From Achromobacter mucicolens (GTDB lineage: Bacteria > Pseudomonadota > Gammaproteobacteria > Burkholderiales > Burkholderiaceae_B), in assembly GCF_902859725.1 (NCBI RefSeq), contig NZ_CADIJP010000029.1, positions 1 to 53,378 of the forward strand: 53,378 bases of DNA, read 5' to 3'. The notes below the pieces were generated by a model that was not told the DNA's origin, made no database searches, and was given only the letters and a program-made list of their open reading frames with translations. Shown piece by piece: positions 17,406-26,141 of this stretch (position 1 is the first letter of the stretch; each line of letters begins with the position of its first letter). Position numbers and translations under genes: made by a program.

Positions 17406-18821
17406 TCAATGAATGGAGTTCGGGGCCGGCTCGGCCGGGGCCGCGTAGCCGCCGCCCAGGGCGGTGGCCAGGTTGGCGTCGAGCTGATAGGCGCGGATGC
17501 GCAGGTCCGTGTCAAGGCGCGCCTGCGTCAGCACGCCGGTCTGGGCGATCAGCACGGAGATGTAGTTGCCCATGCCCGCCTTGTAGCGGTCGACGGCGAG
17601 CGCGTAGGCGGCCTCGATGGCCTCGCGCGCCTGGCGTTGCTGGGCTCTTTCCTGATCCAGCAGGCGCAGGCCGTCCAGTGCGTCGGCGACCTGGTGCGCG
17701 GCGTCCAGCACGGTCTGGTTGTAATCCGACACCGCCAGGTCCGCGTCGGCACGGCGGCCCGCCAGATTGGCGTTGAGTTCGCCGCCGTGGAAGATGGGCA
17801 GCGTGATAGCCGGACCGATGCCGGCCATGCGGGCGTCGGCGCCCAGCAGGTTGCCGGTGCCAATGGCCTGGAAGCCGACGAAGGCGACCAGGTTCACGTT
17901 GGGGTAGAACTCGGCCTTGGCCGCGTCGATGGTGTGCCGCGCCGCCTCGGCGCGCCAGCGGGCGGCCGTGACGTCGGGACGATGCCCCAGCAGGTCGAGC
18001 GGAACGCTGGCCGGCACGGCGCCTGCCGGCGCGGTCAGCGTCACCTGAACCAGATCCTGTCCGCGCTGCGGGCCGGCCCCGGCCAGCGCGGCGACCTGAT
18101 TACGCAGTTGGGCGATCGTCGTGTCGGTCTGGGTCAGTTCGACCTTGCCGGAGGCCAGCGACGATTCCGCCTGCTTGACCTCGACCTGGGTGTCCAGGCC
18201 CGCGGAGTAGCGGCCCTGCGTCAGCGACAGCACTTCGGCGCGCTGCGCGATCACCCGGTTCAGCACGTCGCGCTGCGCGAAGGCGTTCTGCAGGTTCAGG
18301 TACGCGCGCACGGTAGCGCTGGCGAGCAAGTTGCGAGCGGCCTGCGCATCGGCGCTGGCGGCTTCCTGCTGCGACACCGCGGACTGCAGGCGTGAGCGAT
18401 TCTTGCCCCAGAAGTCCAGTTCATAGCTGAAATCCAGCGCCAGGCGGTTGTCGCTGACGACCGAGCCGCCCAGCGGCGCGGGGTAGATGTAGTCCTTGGA
18501 CAGGTGTTCGCGATTGAGCGTGTAGCCGGCGTCGACGCGCGGCAGCAGCGGGGCGCGCGCCATGCCGACGGCGGCGTTGGCCTTGGCCAGGCGCGCCTGC
18601 GCGGCGCTCATCGACGGACTGTTTGCCAGCGCTTCGGTCATCAGCGCATTGAGCTGCGAATCGCCGTAGCGTTCCCACCACTGCGCGGCGGGCCATTCGG
18701 TGGCCTGCCCGGTCAGCCCGAGTTTGGCGGCGTCAAGCTCGGCGACGGGCTTTGGCGCCGGCTCCATCAGCGCGCAACCGGTGAGGGCGAGCACCAATGC
18801 GATAGATAAAAGGCGTTTCAT
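17406..18821 (-). CDS. NodT/OprM-type outer-membrane efflux lipoprotein
   Basis: This 471-residue TolC-superfamily channel has a lipoprotein signal: MKRLLSIALVLALTGC with lipobox LTGC, C16 being lipidated. Two outer-membrane-efflux repeats follow (about 60-240 and 270-450), typical of NodT-type channels of tripartite pumps (for example GHRPDVTAARWRAEAARHTIDAAKAEFYPNVNL). It lies between the MarR gene and emrA. The 94-base leader contains a perfect 12-bp palindrome, a probable MarR operator. Confidence 0.92.
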   Translation of the reverse strand: MKRLLSIALVLALTGCALMEPAPKPVAELDAAKLGLTGQATEWPAAQWWERYGDSQLNALMTEALANSPSMSAAQARLAKANAAVGMARAPLLPRVDAGYTLNREHLSKDYIYPAPLGGSVVSDNRLALDFSYELDFWGKNRSRLQSAVSQQEAASADAQAARNLLASATVRAYLNLQNAFAQRDVLNRVIAQRAEVLSLTQGRYSAGLDTQVEVKQAESSLASGKVELTQTDTTIAQLRNQVAALAGAGPQRGQDLVQVTLTAPAGAVPASVPLDLLGHRPDVTAARWRAEAARHTIDAAKAEFYPNVNLVAFVGFQAIGTGNLLGADARMAGIGPAITLPIFHGGELNANLAGRRADADLAVSDYNQTVLDAAHQVADALDGLRLLDQERAQQRQAREAIEAAYALAVDRYKAGMGNYISVLIAQTGVLTQARLDTDLRIRAYQLDANLATALGGGYAAPAEPAPNSIH

Positions 18822-18858
18822 CCTGACTGTTAGCTGAAAGTAATTGATTGATCTGTAT

Positions 18859-18870
18859 TTGCCTAGGCAA
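18859..18870. promoter_or_regulatory. putative MarR operator 1 (before the efflux channel gene)
   Basis: TTGCCTAGGCAA is a perfect 12-bp palindrome 38-49 bases upstream of the channel gene start. A related site with the same TGCCTAG core lies upstream of the MarR gene at 19454-19465. Confidence 0.6.
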
Positions 18871-18915
18871 CGATTATGCCAAATAAAAACCCCGGCTCGC
18901 GCGCGGGGTATGGCG

Positions 18916-19440
18916 TCAGCGCTCGGGGGCGGCGCCGGAGGCGGACCCGTTGGCGATCATCCGGCGCATGAAGTGCATGAGCTGGGTAACTTCGTCGGTG
19001 GAGAAGCCGCGCAGGTGGTGGTTCAGCGCACGGGCGATGTTGGCGGGGATGAGGCGGGCCTTGGCCTCGCCCAGTTCGGTCAGTTCGATCTTGACCACCC
19101 GGCGGTCTTCCTGGCTGCGGTTACGGCGCAGGAGGCCCTTGGCTTCCAGGCGATCCAGCGCGCGGGTCATGGCGCCGGTGTCCATGTCGTTCAGGCGGGC
19201 CAGTTCGGCGGGCGTGTCGGCGCGGCCCAGGAATACCATGGCCAGGGGACGCCATTGCATCGCGGTGAGATCGAGCGGCGCCATCTCCTGGTCTAGCATC
19301 CGGGTCAGGGAGTGATAGACCAGCTTGATGAGGTAGCCCGCGTTGTCTTCCGCCATGCACCGCGTGTCGTTGCGGTAATGGATGGGATCGTCGGATGGCT
19401 CGGAGGATACGGGCGAGGGCTGGGAGGGCGCGTCAGTCAT
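18916..19440 (-). CDS. MarR-family regulator of the efflux operon
   Basis: This 174-residue winged-helix regulator has a variable first 28 residues, then the dimerisation helices (AGYLIKLVYHSLTRMLDQEM) and the wing region LDRLEAKGLLRRNRSQEDRRVVKIELTELG. An internal ATG at 19356 is an alternative start. It precedes an EmrAB-type pump like E. coli EmrR/MprA and probably represses the operon until a ligand binds. Matching palindromes lie before this gene and before the channel gene. Confidence 0.88.
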   Translation of the reverse strand: MTDAPSQPSPVSSEPSDDPIHYRNDTRCMAEDNAGYLIKLVYHSLTRMLDQEMAPLDLTAMQWRPLAMVFLGRADTPAELARLNDMDTGAMTRALDRLEAKGLLRRNRSQEDRRVVKIELTELGEAKARLIPANIARALNHHLRGFSTDEVTQLMHFMRRMIANGSASGAAPER

Positions 19441-19452
19441 GCGCCGAATTTT

Positions 19453-19466
19453 ACTGCCTAGTCAGT
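19453..19466. promoter_or_regulatory. putative MarR operator 2 (before the marR gene)
   Basis: ACTGCCTAGTCAGT is a 14-bp inverted repeat with a single mismatched pair, 13-26 bases upstream of the regulator's ATG at 19440. It shares the TGCCTAG core and symmetry of operator 1, consistent with autoregulation. Confidence 0.55.
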
Positions 19467-19471
19467 TATTG

Positions 19472-20359
19472 TCAAGGCTGTATTTTCGTGGCCTGGTCAG
19501 AGGCCGGCGCCTGCTTGCGCAGTCCCGACCACACGATCGCGGCCACGATCAGCGCGGCGCCGGCCAGCATGCGCGGAGTGGGCTGCTGGCTGAAAAGCAT
19601 CCAGGCGAATGCAATGGCGTAGACCGGTTCCAGGGCGATGACAAGCCCCGCGCTTCGGGCGTTCAGGCGGGTCAGGCTGGACACGAACAGGTAATGGGAC
19701 AGCCCGGTGCAGAAAACGCCCAAGAGGGCCAGCCAGAACCAGTCCAGCGCGGGCACGGCGGGCAACTGGCCGACCGCGAACGGCACCATCACCAATGCGA
19801 CCACCACGTTTTGCCAGCAGGCCACCTGCATCGGGTCCATGCCGGAGGCCGAGCGTCGGTTGCTCAAGGCGAGCAGGGCAAAGGTCAGGCCGGACAGAAT
19901 GCCCCACGCCAGCCCGATGGTGCCTTGGTCGGCAAGGTCGAACGACGGCGTGACGAGCACCAGGCCGGCGGTCACCAGGCCCAGCAGCAGCCATTCGGCC
20001 AGGCGGACGCGTTCGCGGAAGAGGAGTCCTTCGAACAGCGTGATGAACGCGGGAAAGCTGGCAAAGCCGAGCGTCGCGATGGCGATGCCGCCCACCTTCA
20101 CGGAAATGAAGAAAGTGACCCAGTGCGCCGCGAGCAGCGCGCCGGCGATCACCAGCACGAACAACTGGGCCGGGGTGAGCACGCCCAGGAGCGGTTTGCG
20201 GCGCATCCGCGCGAAGATGCCCAGCGACACGACCGCGAACGCCGCCCGTCCCAACGTGATGACCGCGGCGCTGGCCTGGATCAGTTCGCCGAACACGCCG
20301 GTCAGGCCGAATAGCACGGCGGCAAGATGGATATAGGTGAGCGCGCGGTGTCGGGTCAT
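19472..20359 (-). CDS. EamA/DMT superfamily exporter
   Basis: This 295-residue inner-membrane protein has about ten hydrophobic segments in two EamA repeats. The second repeat runs from about residue 150 and includes ALEPVYAIAFAWMLF, the usual conserved end motif. Family members export amino acids or other small metabolites; the substrate here cannot be told. The first ATG is at 20359; a TTG 39 bases upstream is in frame but would add a non-hydrophobic, poorly supported N-terminus. It diverges from a second EamA gene, and its stop lies only 31 bases before the marR gene on the same strand. Confidence 0.85.
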   Translation of the reverse strand: MTRHRALTYIHLAAVLFGLTGVFGELIQASAAVITLGRAAFAVVSLGIFARMRRKPLLGVLTPAQLFVLVIAGALLAAHWVTFFISVKVGGIAIATLGFASFPAFITLFEGLLFRERVRLAEWLLLGLVTAGLVLVTPSFDLADQGTIGLAWGILSGLTFALLALSNRRSASGMDPMQVACWQNVVVALVMVPFAVGQLPAVPALDWFWLALLGVFCTGLSHYLFVSSLTRLNARSAGLVIALEPVYAIAFAWMLFSQQPTPRMLAGAALIVAAIVWSGLRKQAPASDQATKIQP

Positions 20360-20428
20360 GCTGCGAAAGAAGCGGATTGCATCAGAGAAGGCGTGCAATT
20401 ATTTTTGCGGTGAATTTAAAATCATCGC

Positions 20429-21406
20429 ATGAATCGTATTGCCAAGCTTACGGCGCTCCCGCTGGCGTCCAGCCGCGCTGCCGGGATCGCCATGGCGGTG
20501 CTTGGCGCGATCCTCTTTTCCGCCAAGGCCATCGTCGTCAAGTTCACCTACCGCTACGGTATCGACGCGGTCACGCTGATCGCGTTTCGCATGCTGTTCG
20601 CGATGCCGTTCTTCGCGGTGGTGGCGTGGCGCCAGTCGCGCCGCGCGGCGCGGGGCGAGATCGTGACGATGACCGCGAAGGAACGCCTGCAGGTGTGCGT
20701 GCTGGGCCTGCTGGGTTATTACCTGTCCAGCTTCCTGGACTTCCTGGGGCTGCGTTACATCACCGCCAGCCTCGAACGCCTGATCCTGTTCCTGTCTCCC
20801 TCGCTCGTCGTGCTGCTGTCGGCCCTTTGGTTCAAACGCCCGATCGAGCGCCGGCAATGGCTGGCCATGGTGCTGTCCTACGCGGGCGTGGTGCTGGTGT
20901 TCGCGCACGATCTGTCCTTCGGCGGGGGCAGCGAGGTGCTGTTAGGGTCTTTGTTCGTTTTTGGCTCGGCCGCAAGCTATTCTGTGTACCTCATCTGTTC
21001 CGGGGAACTGATCAAGCGGATTGGCCCGACGCGGCTGGTGGCCTATGCCATGCTCGTGTCGTGCGTGGCCTGCATCATCCAGTTCTTCGTCGTGCATCCG
21101 CCGTCGATGCTGATCCAGCCCGCCGCGGTCTACGGTTACTCGATCATTCACGCCACCCTGAATACGGTGGTGCCGGTGTTCATGCTGATGTGGGCGGTCT
21201 CACTGATCGGGGCGCCTACCGCGTCGCTGCTGGGCATGGTGGGGCCGGTGTCGGTGCTGTTTCTGGCGTCGTGGTTCCTGGACGAGCCCATCACCGTGTG
21301 GCAGATGGGCGGAACCGTCCTGGTGCTGGCGGGGGTGTTTGCGTTGATGGGCGGCGGCGCCGCCCGCGCGCCCGCCGCACAGGACGGCAGGCAATCCCCC
21401 CGGTGA
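20429..21406 (+). CDS. EamA/DMT superfamily exporter
   Basis: This 325-residue inner-membrane protein has two EamA repeats and about ten transmembrane segments. AMAVLGAILFSAKAIVVKFTYRYGIDAVTLIAFRM starts repeat 1, and the repeat 2 tail LLGMVGPVSVLFLASWFLDEPITVWQMGG contains the conserved Glu-Pro. It is only distantly similar to the divergent neighbour, so this is not a recent duplication. The substrate is unknown. The 69-base divergent gap is AT-rich just before the start (ATTATTTTTGCGG) and probably holds both promoters. Confidence 0.86.
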   Translation: MNRIAKLTALPLASSRAAGIAMAVLGAILFSAKAIVVKFTYRYGIDAVTLIAFRMLFAMPFFAVVAWRQSRRAARGEIVTMTAKERLQVCVLGLLGYYLSSFLDFLGLRYITASLERLILFLSPSLVVLLSALWFKRPIERRQWLAMVLSYAGVVLVFAHDLSFGGGSEVLLGSLFVFGSAASYSVYLICSGELIKRIGPTRLVAYAMLVSCVACIIQFFVVHPPSMLIQPAAVYGYSIIHATLNTVVPVFMLMWAVSLIGAPTASLLGMVGPVSVLFLASWFLDEPITVWQMGGTVLVLAGVFALMGGGAARAPAAQDGRQSPR

Positions 21407-21456
21407 AGTCTGCATTTTTGGTCAATTCGCGTTATTTCCAATGAAAGGAGGCCAGC

Positions 21457-22446
21457 ATGGCCAGCAATCTCGTCAAGGCAATTCGTATCGAGCAGCACGG
21501 TGGTCCCGAAGTCCTGAAGCTGGTCGAGGTGGAAGTGCCGCCGCCGGCCGCCAACGAAGTCACGATCGAGCAGCACGCCGCCGGCCTGAATTTCATCGAT
21601 ATCTATTTCCGCACGGGCTTGTATCCCCATCCGCTGCCGCATGGCCTGGGTTTTGAAGGCGCGGGCGTGGTCACCGCCGTGGGCGCCGACGTCAAGCATC
21701 TGAAGAAGGGCGACCGTGTCGCCTACGGCCAGAGCCCCATTGGTGCGTACGCCAAGGCCCGCAATGTGCCGGCCCTGCAGGTCGTCAAGGTGCCCAAGGG
21801 CATCGGCTTTGACGAAGCGGCCGCGCTGATGCTCAAGGGCCTGACGGTGCAGTACCTGTTCCGCCAGACCTACCGCCTGCAAGGTGGCGAAACCATCCTG
21901 TTCCATGCCGCAGCCGGCGGCGTCGGGCTGATCGCTTGCCAATGGGCCAAGGCCCTGGGCGTCAAGCTCATCGGCACGGTGTCGAGCCCCGAAAAGGCGG
22001 AACTGGCTCGCGAGAACGGCGCCTGGGAAACCATCGACTATTCGCGCGAAAACGTGGTCGAACGCGTGCTGGAACTGACGGGCGGCAAGAAGGTGCCGGT
22101 CGTGTATGACGGCGTGGGCAAGGACACGTGGGAAACCTCGCTGGACTGCATCGAGCCGCGCGGCCTGATGGTCAGCTTTGGCAACGCGTCCGGTCCCGTG
22201 GCAGGCGTGAACCTGGCCGTGCTGAACCAGAAGGGCAGCCTGTACGTGACGCGCCCCTCGCTGGGCATCCACGTGAACACGCTGGAGAAGCTGCAGTCGG
22301 CCTCTGAAGAGCTGTTCGACCTGGTGCTGAAAAAGAAGATCAAGGTCCGCATCGACCAGCGTTTCGCGCTGGAGCAGGCGGGCGAAGCGCAGACGGCGCT
22401 GGCTTCGCGCAAGACGACGGGCGCGACGGTGCTGACGCTGGACTGA
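21457..22446 (+). CDS. qor: NADPH:quinone oxidoreductase (zeta-crystallin type)
   Basis: This 329-residue medium-chain dehydrogenase/reductase without zinc ligands resembles E. coli Qor. Features are the N-terminal GroES-like domain (HAAGLNFIDIYFRTGLYPHPLPHGLGFEGAG), the nucleotide loop ILFHAAAGGVGLIACQWAKALG and the C-terminal ASRKTTGATVLTLD. It reduces quinones with NADPH. A strong ribosome-binding site, AAAGGAGG, lies 7 bases upstream, and a terminator follows, so it is probably a single-gene unit. Confidence 0.93.
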   Translation: MASNLVKAIRIEQHGGPEVLKLVEVEVPPPAANEVTIEQHAAGLNFIDIYFRTGLYPHPLPHGLGFEGAGVVTAVGADVKHLKKGDRVAYGQSPIGAYAKARNVPALQVVKVPKGIGFDEAAALMLKGLTVQYLFRQTYRLQGGETILFHAAAGGVGLIACQWAKALGVKLIGTVSSPEKAELARENGAWETIDYSRENVVERVLELTGGKKVPVVYDGVGKDTWETSLDCIEPRGLMVSFGNASGPVAGVNLAVLNQKGSLYVTRPSLGIHVNTLEKLQSASEELFDLVLKKKIKVRIDQRFALEQAGEAQTALASRKTTGATVLTLD

Positions 22447-22502
22447 TTGCCGTACTGATCGCACCACAAAGCAAGGCGGCGCCCCGTGGGGCGCCGCGAC
22501 AG

Positions 22503-22543
22503 GCCTGGAGGACGCGCGATGCGCGGTCTTCCAGGCTTTTTTT
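22503..22543 (+). terminator. terminator after qor
   Basis: GCCTGGA-G-GAC (22503-22513) pairs with GTC-T-TCCAGGC (22526-22536) around a GC-rich loop, followed by T7. A second 10-bp GC hairpin (22476-22497) lies just before it. Confidence 0.85.
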
Positions 22544-22555
22544 ATCAGCCGCCGA

Positions 22556-23230
22556 TCAGAGCTTTTCCTCGTTGATGAGGTCTTCCTTGCCGTAGAACTT
22601 CACGCCGATGTGGATGCGCTCGCGGCCTTGCGAGCGGCGGTGGCGGTTGGTATCGCGCAGCGAATAGACGCAGCCGCAGTATTCCTGCTGGTAGAAGTTC
22701 TCGCGCTTGCTGATTTCGATCATGCGGGCCGAACCGCCGCCCTTGCGCCAGTTGTAGGTCCAGTAGATCAGATCGTCGTAACGCGCGGCGGCGCGTTCGC
22801 CGCAACCGTTGATCTGGTTCATGTCCTTCCACCGCGAAATGCCGAGCGAACTGGTGATGGTGTCAAAGCCATGCTCGTGGGCGTAGAGGGCGGTGCGTTC
22901 GAAGCGCATGTCAAAGCACGCCGTGCAGCGCTCGCCGCGCTCGGGGGCGTCTTCCATGCCCTTGACGCGCTCGAACCAGTTGTCCATGTCGTAGTCGGCG
23001 TCGATGAATTCGATGCCGTGTTGCTCCGCGAAGCGGATGTTCTCCTGCTTGCGGATTTCGTACTCTTTGACCGGATGGATGTTCGGGTTGTAGAAGTAGA
23101 TCGCGTAATCGATCCCGGAGGCCGTCATGGCCTCCATGACCTCGCCGGAACAGGGCGCGCAGCACGAATGCATCAGCACCTTGCTGCGGCCGGCGGGCAG
23201 GTCGAGTTTGGGGCGGACGAGTTCAGACAT
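22556..23230 (-). CDS. queH: epoxyqueuosine reductase QueH
   Basis: This 224-residue DUF208-family protein makes the last step of queuosine tRNA modification, reducing epoxyqueuosine to queuosine. It carries the cysteine signature [13 protein letters not shown] (C23, C24, C27), [13 protein letters not shown], the [15 protein letters not shown] block and the [10 protein letters not shown] tail, consistent with an iron-sulfur and metal-binding enzyme. It is a non-homologous replacement for QueG. It lies 48 bases after glnE on the same strand. Confidence 0.92.
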   Translation of the reverse strand: MSELVRPKLDLPAGRSKVLMHSCCAPCSGEVMEAMTASGIDYAIYFYNPNIHPVKEYEIRKQENIRFAEQHGIEFIDADYDMDNWFERVKGMEDAPERGERCTACFDMRFERTALYAHEHGFDTITSSLGISRWKDMNQINGCGERAAARYDDLIYWTYNWRKGGGSARMIEISKRENFYQQEYCGCVYSLRDTNRHRRSQGRERIHIGVKFYGKEDLINEEKL

Positions 23231-23278
23231 GGCGGTGGGGCAAAAGCGGAAAAACCCTTATTTTACGACGAGTTGCCG

Positions 23279-26056
23279 TCACCCCAGCACTGTCGCCCAC
23301 AGTTCCCGCACCGCGGCGCGTTCCGGCTGGAGCTGATCGGGCGCCACTCGGGCCTTTTCCACGCCCTGCAGACGCAGTTGATGCTGCACGCGCCGCAGGG
23401 TGCGGTAGGCGTCGCCCGACCGCGCCGCCAGCTCGGGCGGGATCAGCCCGGCTTCGGCGGCCAGGCGCAGCAGCGTGATGTTGCCCAGGTTGCGCACCAG
23501 CACAGGGTGCGTGCCCGCGTGGCACAGCACCAGGTATTGCGTCACGAACTCCACATCGACCATGCCGCCGCGGTCATGCTTCAAGTCGAAGCGGTCCGAG
23601 GTGTTCGGATGGCCGGCATTGATTTTTTCGCGCATGGCCAGCACTTCGTCGCGCAGCGCCGCCGTGTCGCGCGGCAGCACCAGGATGTCCTCGCGGATCT
23701 TTTCAAAACGCGCACCCACGTTGGCGTCGCCGGCCGCGAAACGGGCGCGGGTCAGCGCCTGGTGTTCCCAGGCCCAGGCGTGCTTGTGCTGGTATTCCTC
23801 GAAGGCCTCGATCGATACCGCCAGCAGCCCGGCGTCGCCGTCGGGCCGCAGGCGCAGGTCGGTCTCGTACAGCCGCCCCGACGAGGTCATGGTCGACAGC
23901 CAGGACGACATGCGCCGGCCAAGCTTGGCGTAGACCTCCGCGGCGTCGTCGCGCGGGTCGTCGAACAAGAAAACCAGGTCCAGGTCGGAGGCGTAGCCCA
24001 ACTCCTTGCCGCCCAGTTTGCCGTACGCAATGACGGCAAAGTGCGGCTCGGCGCCTTCGATCTTGTTCACGAGCGGCCAGGCGCGGCGGATGGTCTCGGT
24101 CAGCAGCAGGTCCGCCAGCGCCGATAACTGGTCGGCCAGCTTTTCAACGGTGAGCTCGCCTTCCAGGTCTTGCGCCAGCAGTTGGAAGCTGGCCTGGCGC
24201 TGCACGTCGCGCATCAGGTTCATCTGGCGCTCGACGTCGGGGTCGCCGTCCGGCAGGCGGCAAGCGTCCAGGTCCGCCGTCAGCTGCCGCGCGATCTGGC
24301 CGAAGTCGAGCGGTTCGAAGAGCGTGCGCCAGTCGATCAGGCTGTCGAGCAGCAATGGGTGTTGCGTCAAGTACTGCGCGGCCCACGGGCTGGCGGCCAC
24401 CATCCGCGCTACGCGCGCCAGCGTGTCCGGATATTCGGCCAGCAGCGCCAGGTACGCGCTGCGCTGCGCGATCTTTTCTATGAGGTCAAAGAGCCGCACC
24501 GCGGCCTCGCGCGGGGCGGGCGTCTGCAGCGCGGCGCGTAGCGCGGCCGGAAGCAGGACCTCCATGCGGCGGCGGCTGCTTTCGGGCAGGCTGCGCACGC
24601 GGTGGCTGCCGGACAGCGTCTGGGCCCGGCGCAGCAGGTCGTCCGCATCCTCGCCAAACGCCTGGCGGATCTGGTCGGTAAGCTCGCTTTCGCTGTCGGG
24701 TTCTTCCTGGCGGGCCGGCGCCTCGCCCGGCGTGGGGGCAGGCGCCGCTTCTTCCTCGCCCATGCCCACCATGCGGAACACGTTGCGGAAGGTCTGCGAC
24801 ACGAAGCCGCGGTGCGCGGCCAGCGTGCTCTCGAATGCGTCGGGCGTCATGCCCAGCGCCTCGGCCAGGGAGGCGCGCAGGGCGGGGTCGCCGGGCAGCA
24901 GATGGGTCTGCTCGTCTTCGCGATATTGCAGCGCGTGCTCGGTGCGGCGCAGGAACCGGTAGGCCTCTTCAAGCCGGCGGGCGTCGTCTGGCGGCACCAG
25001 GCCGGCCACGCACTCGGCATGCAGCGCTTCCAGCAAACCGCGCTTTTGCAGCGCCGGCATGCGGCCGCCGCGGATCAGCTGCGCCAATTGCACCACGAAC
25101 TCGATCTCGCGGATGCCGCCGTCGCCCAGCTTGATGTTGTTGGCGCTGTCGATGCCATTGCGCGCCGACGCGCGGCGCTGCCAGTCCTGTCGGATGCGTT
25201 CGCGCAGCGCGCGCAGCGCGGCCAGCGCATCGAAGTCAAAGTACTTGCGGTAGACGAAGGGCACGCGCAGGCTTTCCAGTTGGCGGGCCTGCGCGGCGCT
25301 GTCGCTGTCTTCGAAGGCCTGCGCCGGCATCAGGCGCGCCTTCAGCCATGCATAGCGCTCCCATTCGCGCCCCTGGCCGATCAGATAGTGCTCCAGCGCA
25401 TCCAGGCTCCAGGCCAACGGGCCGGCGTCGCCGTCCGGGCGCAGGCGCAGGTCGGTGCGGAACACCTGGCCGTTGGCGTCCACCTCGGACAGCACCGGCA
25501 TCATGCGGCGCGTAAGGCGCCCGTAGAACTCGTGATGGCTGATGCGGCGGGGGCCGTCGGTTTCGCCTTCCTCTCCGTAGAGCATGATGAGGTCGATGTC
25601 GGACGACACGTTCAGCTCGCACCCGCCCAGCTTGCCCATGCCCACGATCAGCATTTCCTGGGGCTTGCCCGTGGCCGGGTCGCGCGGCACGCCGTGCACG
25701 GCAGCCAGTTCGGCGGCCACGCTGCGGTAGGCGGCTGCCACCGCCATGTCCGCCAGCGTGGTCATGGCGCCCACCACTTCTTCAAGTGGGGCCTGCCCGG
25801 ACAGGTCGCGCACGATCAGCACGCTGAAGACGCGTTCGCGCAACTTGCGCAGCACCATGCGGCAGACATCCACCGGCAAAGCGCCGGTCACGGCCGTGCC
25901 GGCCAGTTCGTTCTGCCATTGCGCCATCAACGCCGGTGTGACGGGTTGTTTCACCGCCTCGTCCAGCCACGCGGCCAGATCCGGGTGAGCGTCCAGACGG
26001 CGGCGCAGATGGCCGGACCAGGCGAGGGCAGGGGCGATAAGTGATGGTTTCGACAT
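23279..26056 (-). CDS. glnE: bifunctional glutamine synthetase adenylyltransferase/adenylyl-removing enzyme
   Basis: This 925-residue enzyme controls glutamine synthetase by adding or removing AMP according to nitrogen status via PII. Two nucleotidyltransferase domains are visible. The N-terminal deadenylylase has [19 protein letters not shown] (about 138-156). The C-terminal adenylyltransferase has [23 protein letters not shown] near residue 690. Each is followed by a helical GlnD-PII-like region ([17 protein letters not shown] and [20 protein letters not shown]). I chose ATG 26056 (MSKPSLI); another ATG at 26116 would add 20 residues and almost reach the divergent gene. Confidence 0.95.
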   Translation of the reverse strand: MSKPSLIAPALAWSGHLRRRLDAHPDLAAWLDEAVKQPVTPALMAQWQNELAGTAVTGALPVDVCRMVLRKLRERVFSVLIVRDLSGQAPLEEVVGAMTTLADMAVAAAYRSVAAELAAVHGVPRDPATGKPQEMLIVGMGKLGGCELNVSSDIDLIMLYGEEGETDGPRRISHHEFYGRLTRRMMPVLSEVDANGQVFRTDLRLRPDGDAGPLAWSLDALEHYLIGQGREWERYAWLKARLMPAQAFEDSDSAAQARQLESLRVPFVYRKYFDFDALAALRALRERIRQDWQRRASARNGIDSANNIKLGDGGIREIEFVVQLAQLIRGGRMPALQKRGLLEALHAECVAGLVPPDDARRLEEAYRFLRRTEHALQYREDEQTHLLPGDPALRASLAEALGMTPDAFESTLAAHRGFVSQTFRNVFRMVGMGEEEAAPAPTPGEAPARQEEPDSESELTDQIRQAFGEDADDLLRRAQTLSGSHRVRSLPESSRRRMEVLLPAALRAALQTPAPREAAVRLFDLIEKIAQRSAYLALLAEYPDTLARVARMVAASPWAAQYLTQHPLLLDSLIDWRTLFEPLDFGQIARQLTADLDACRLPDGDPDVERQMNLMRDVQRQASFQLLAQDLEGELTVEKLADQLSALADLLLTETIRRAWPLVNKIEGAEPHFAVIAYGKLGGKELGYASDLDLVFLFDDPRDDAAEVYAKLGRRMSSWLSTMTSSGRLYETDLRLRPDGDAGLLAVSIEAFEEYQHKHAWAWEHQALTRARFAAGDANVGARFEKIREDILVLPRDTAALRDEVLAMREKINAGHPNTSDRFDLKHDRGGMVDVEFVTQYLVLCHAGTHPVLVRNLGNITLLRLAAEAGLIPPELAARSGDAYRTLRRVQHQLRLQGVEKARVAPDQLQPERAAVRELWATVLG

Positions 26057-26141
26057 GGTGCAAAGGGCGGCAGACGGATGGACGTGTTTCAGGTATAAGT
26101 GGGGACGATACTGCAAGACATCTCCTCCTGCCCACTGATCC

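Noticed and set aside
20360-20398. TTG start adding 13 residues to the minus-strand EamA protein
   Set aside because: The ATG at 20359 puts the first transmembrane segment at the usual position, and the extension looks like promoter sequence.
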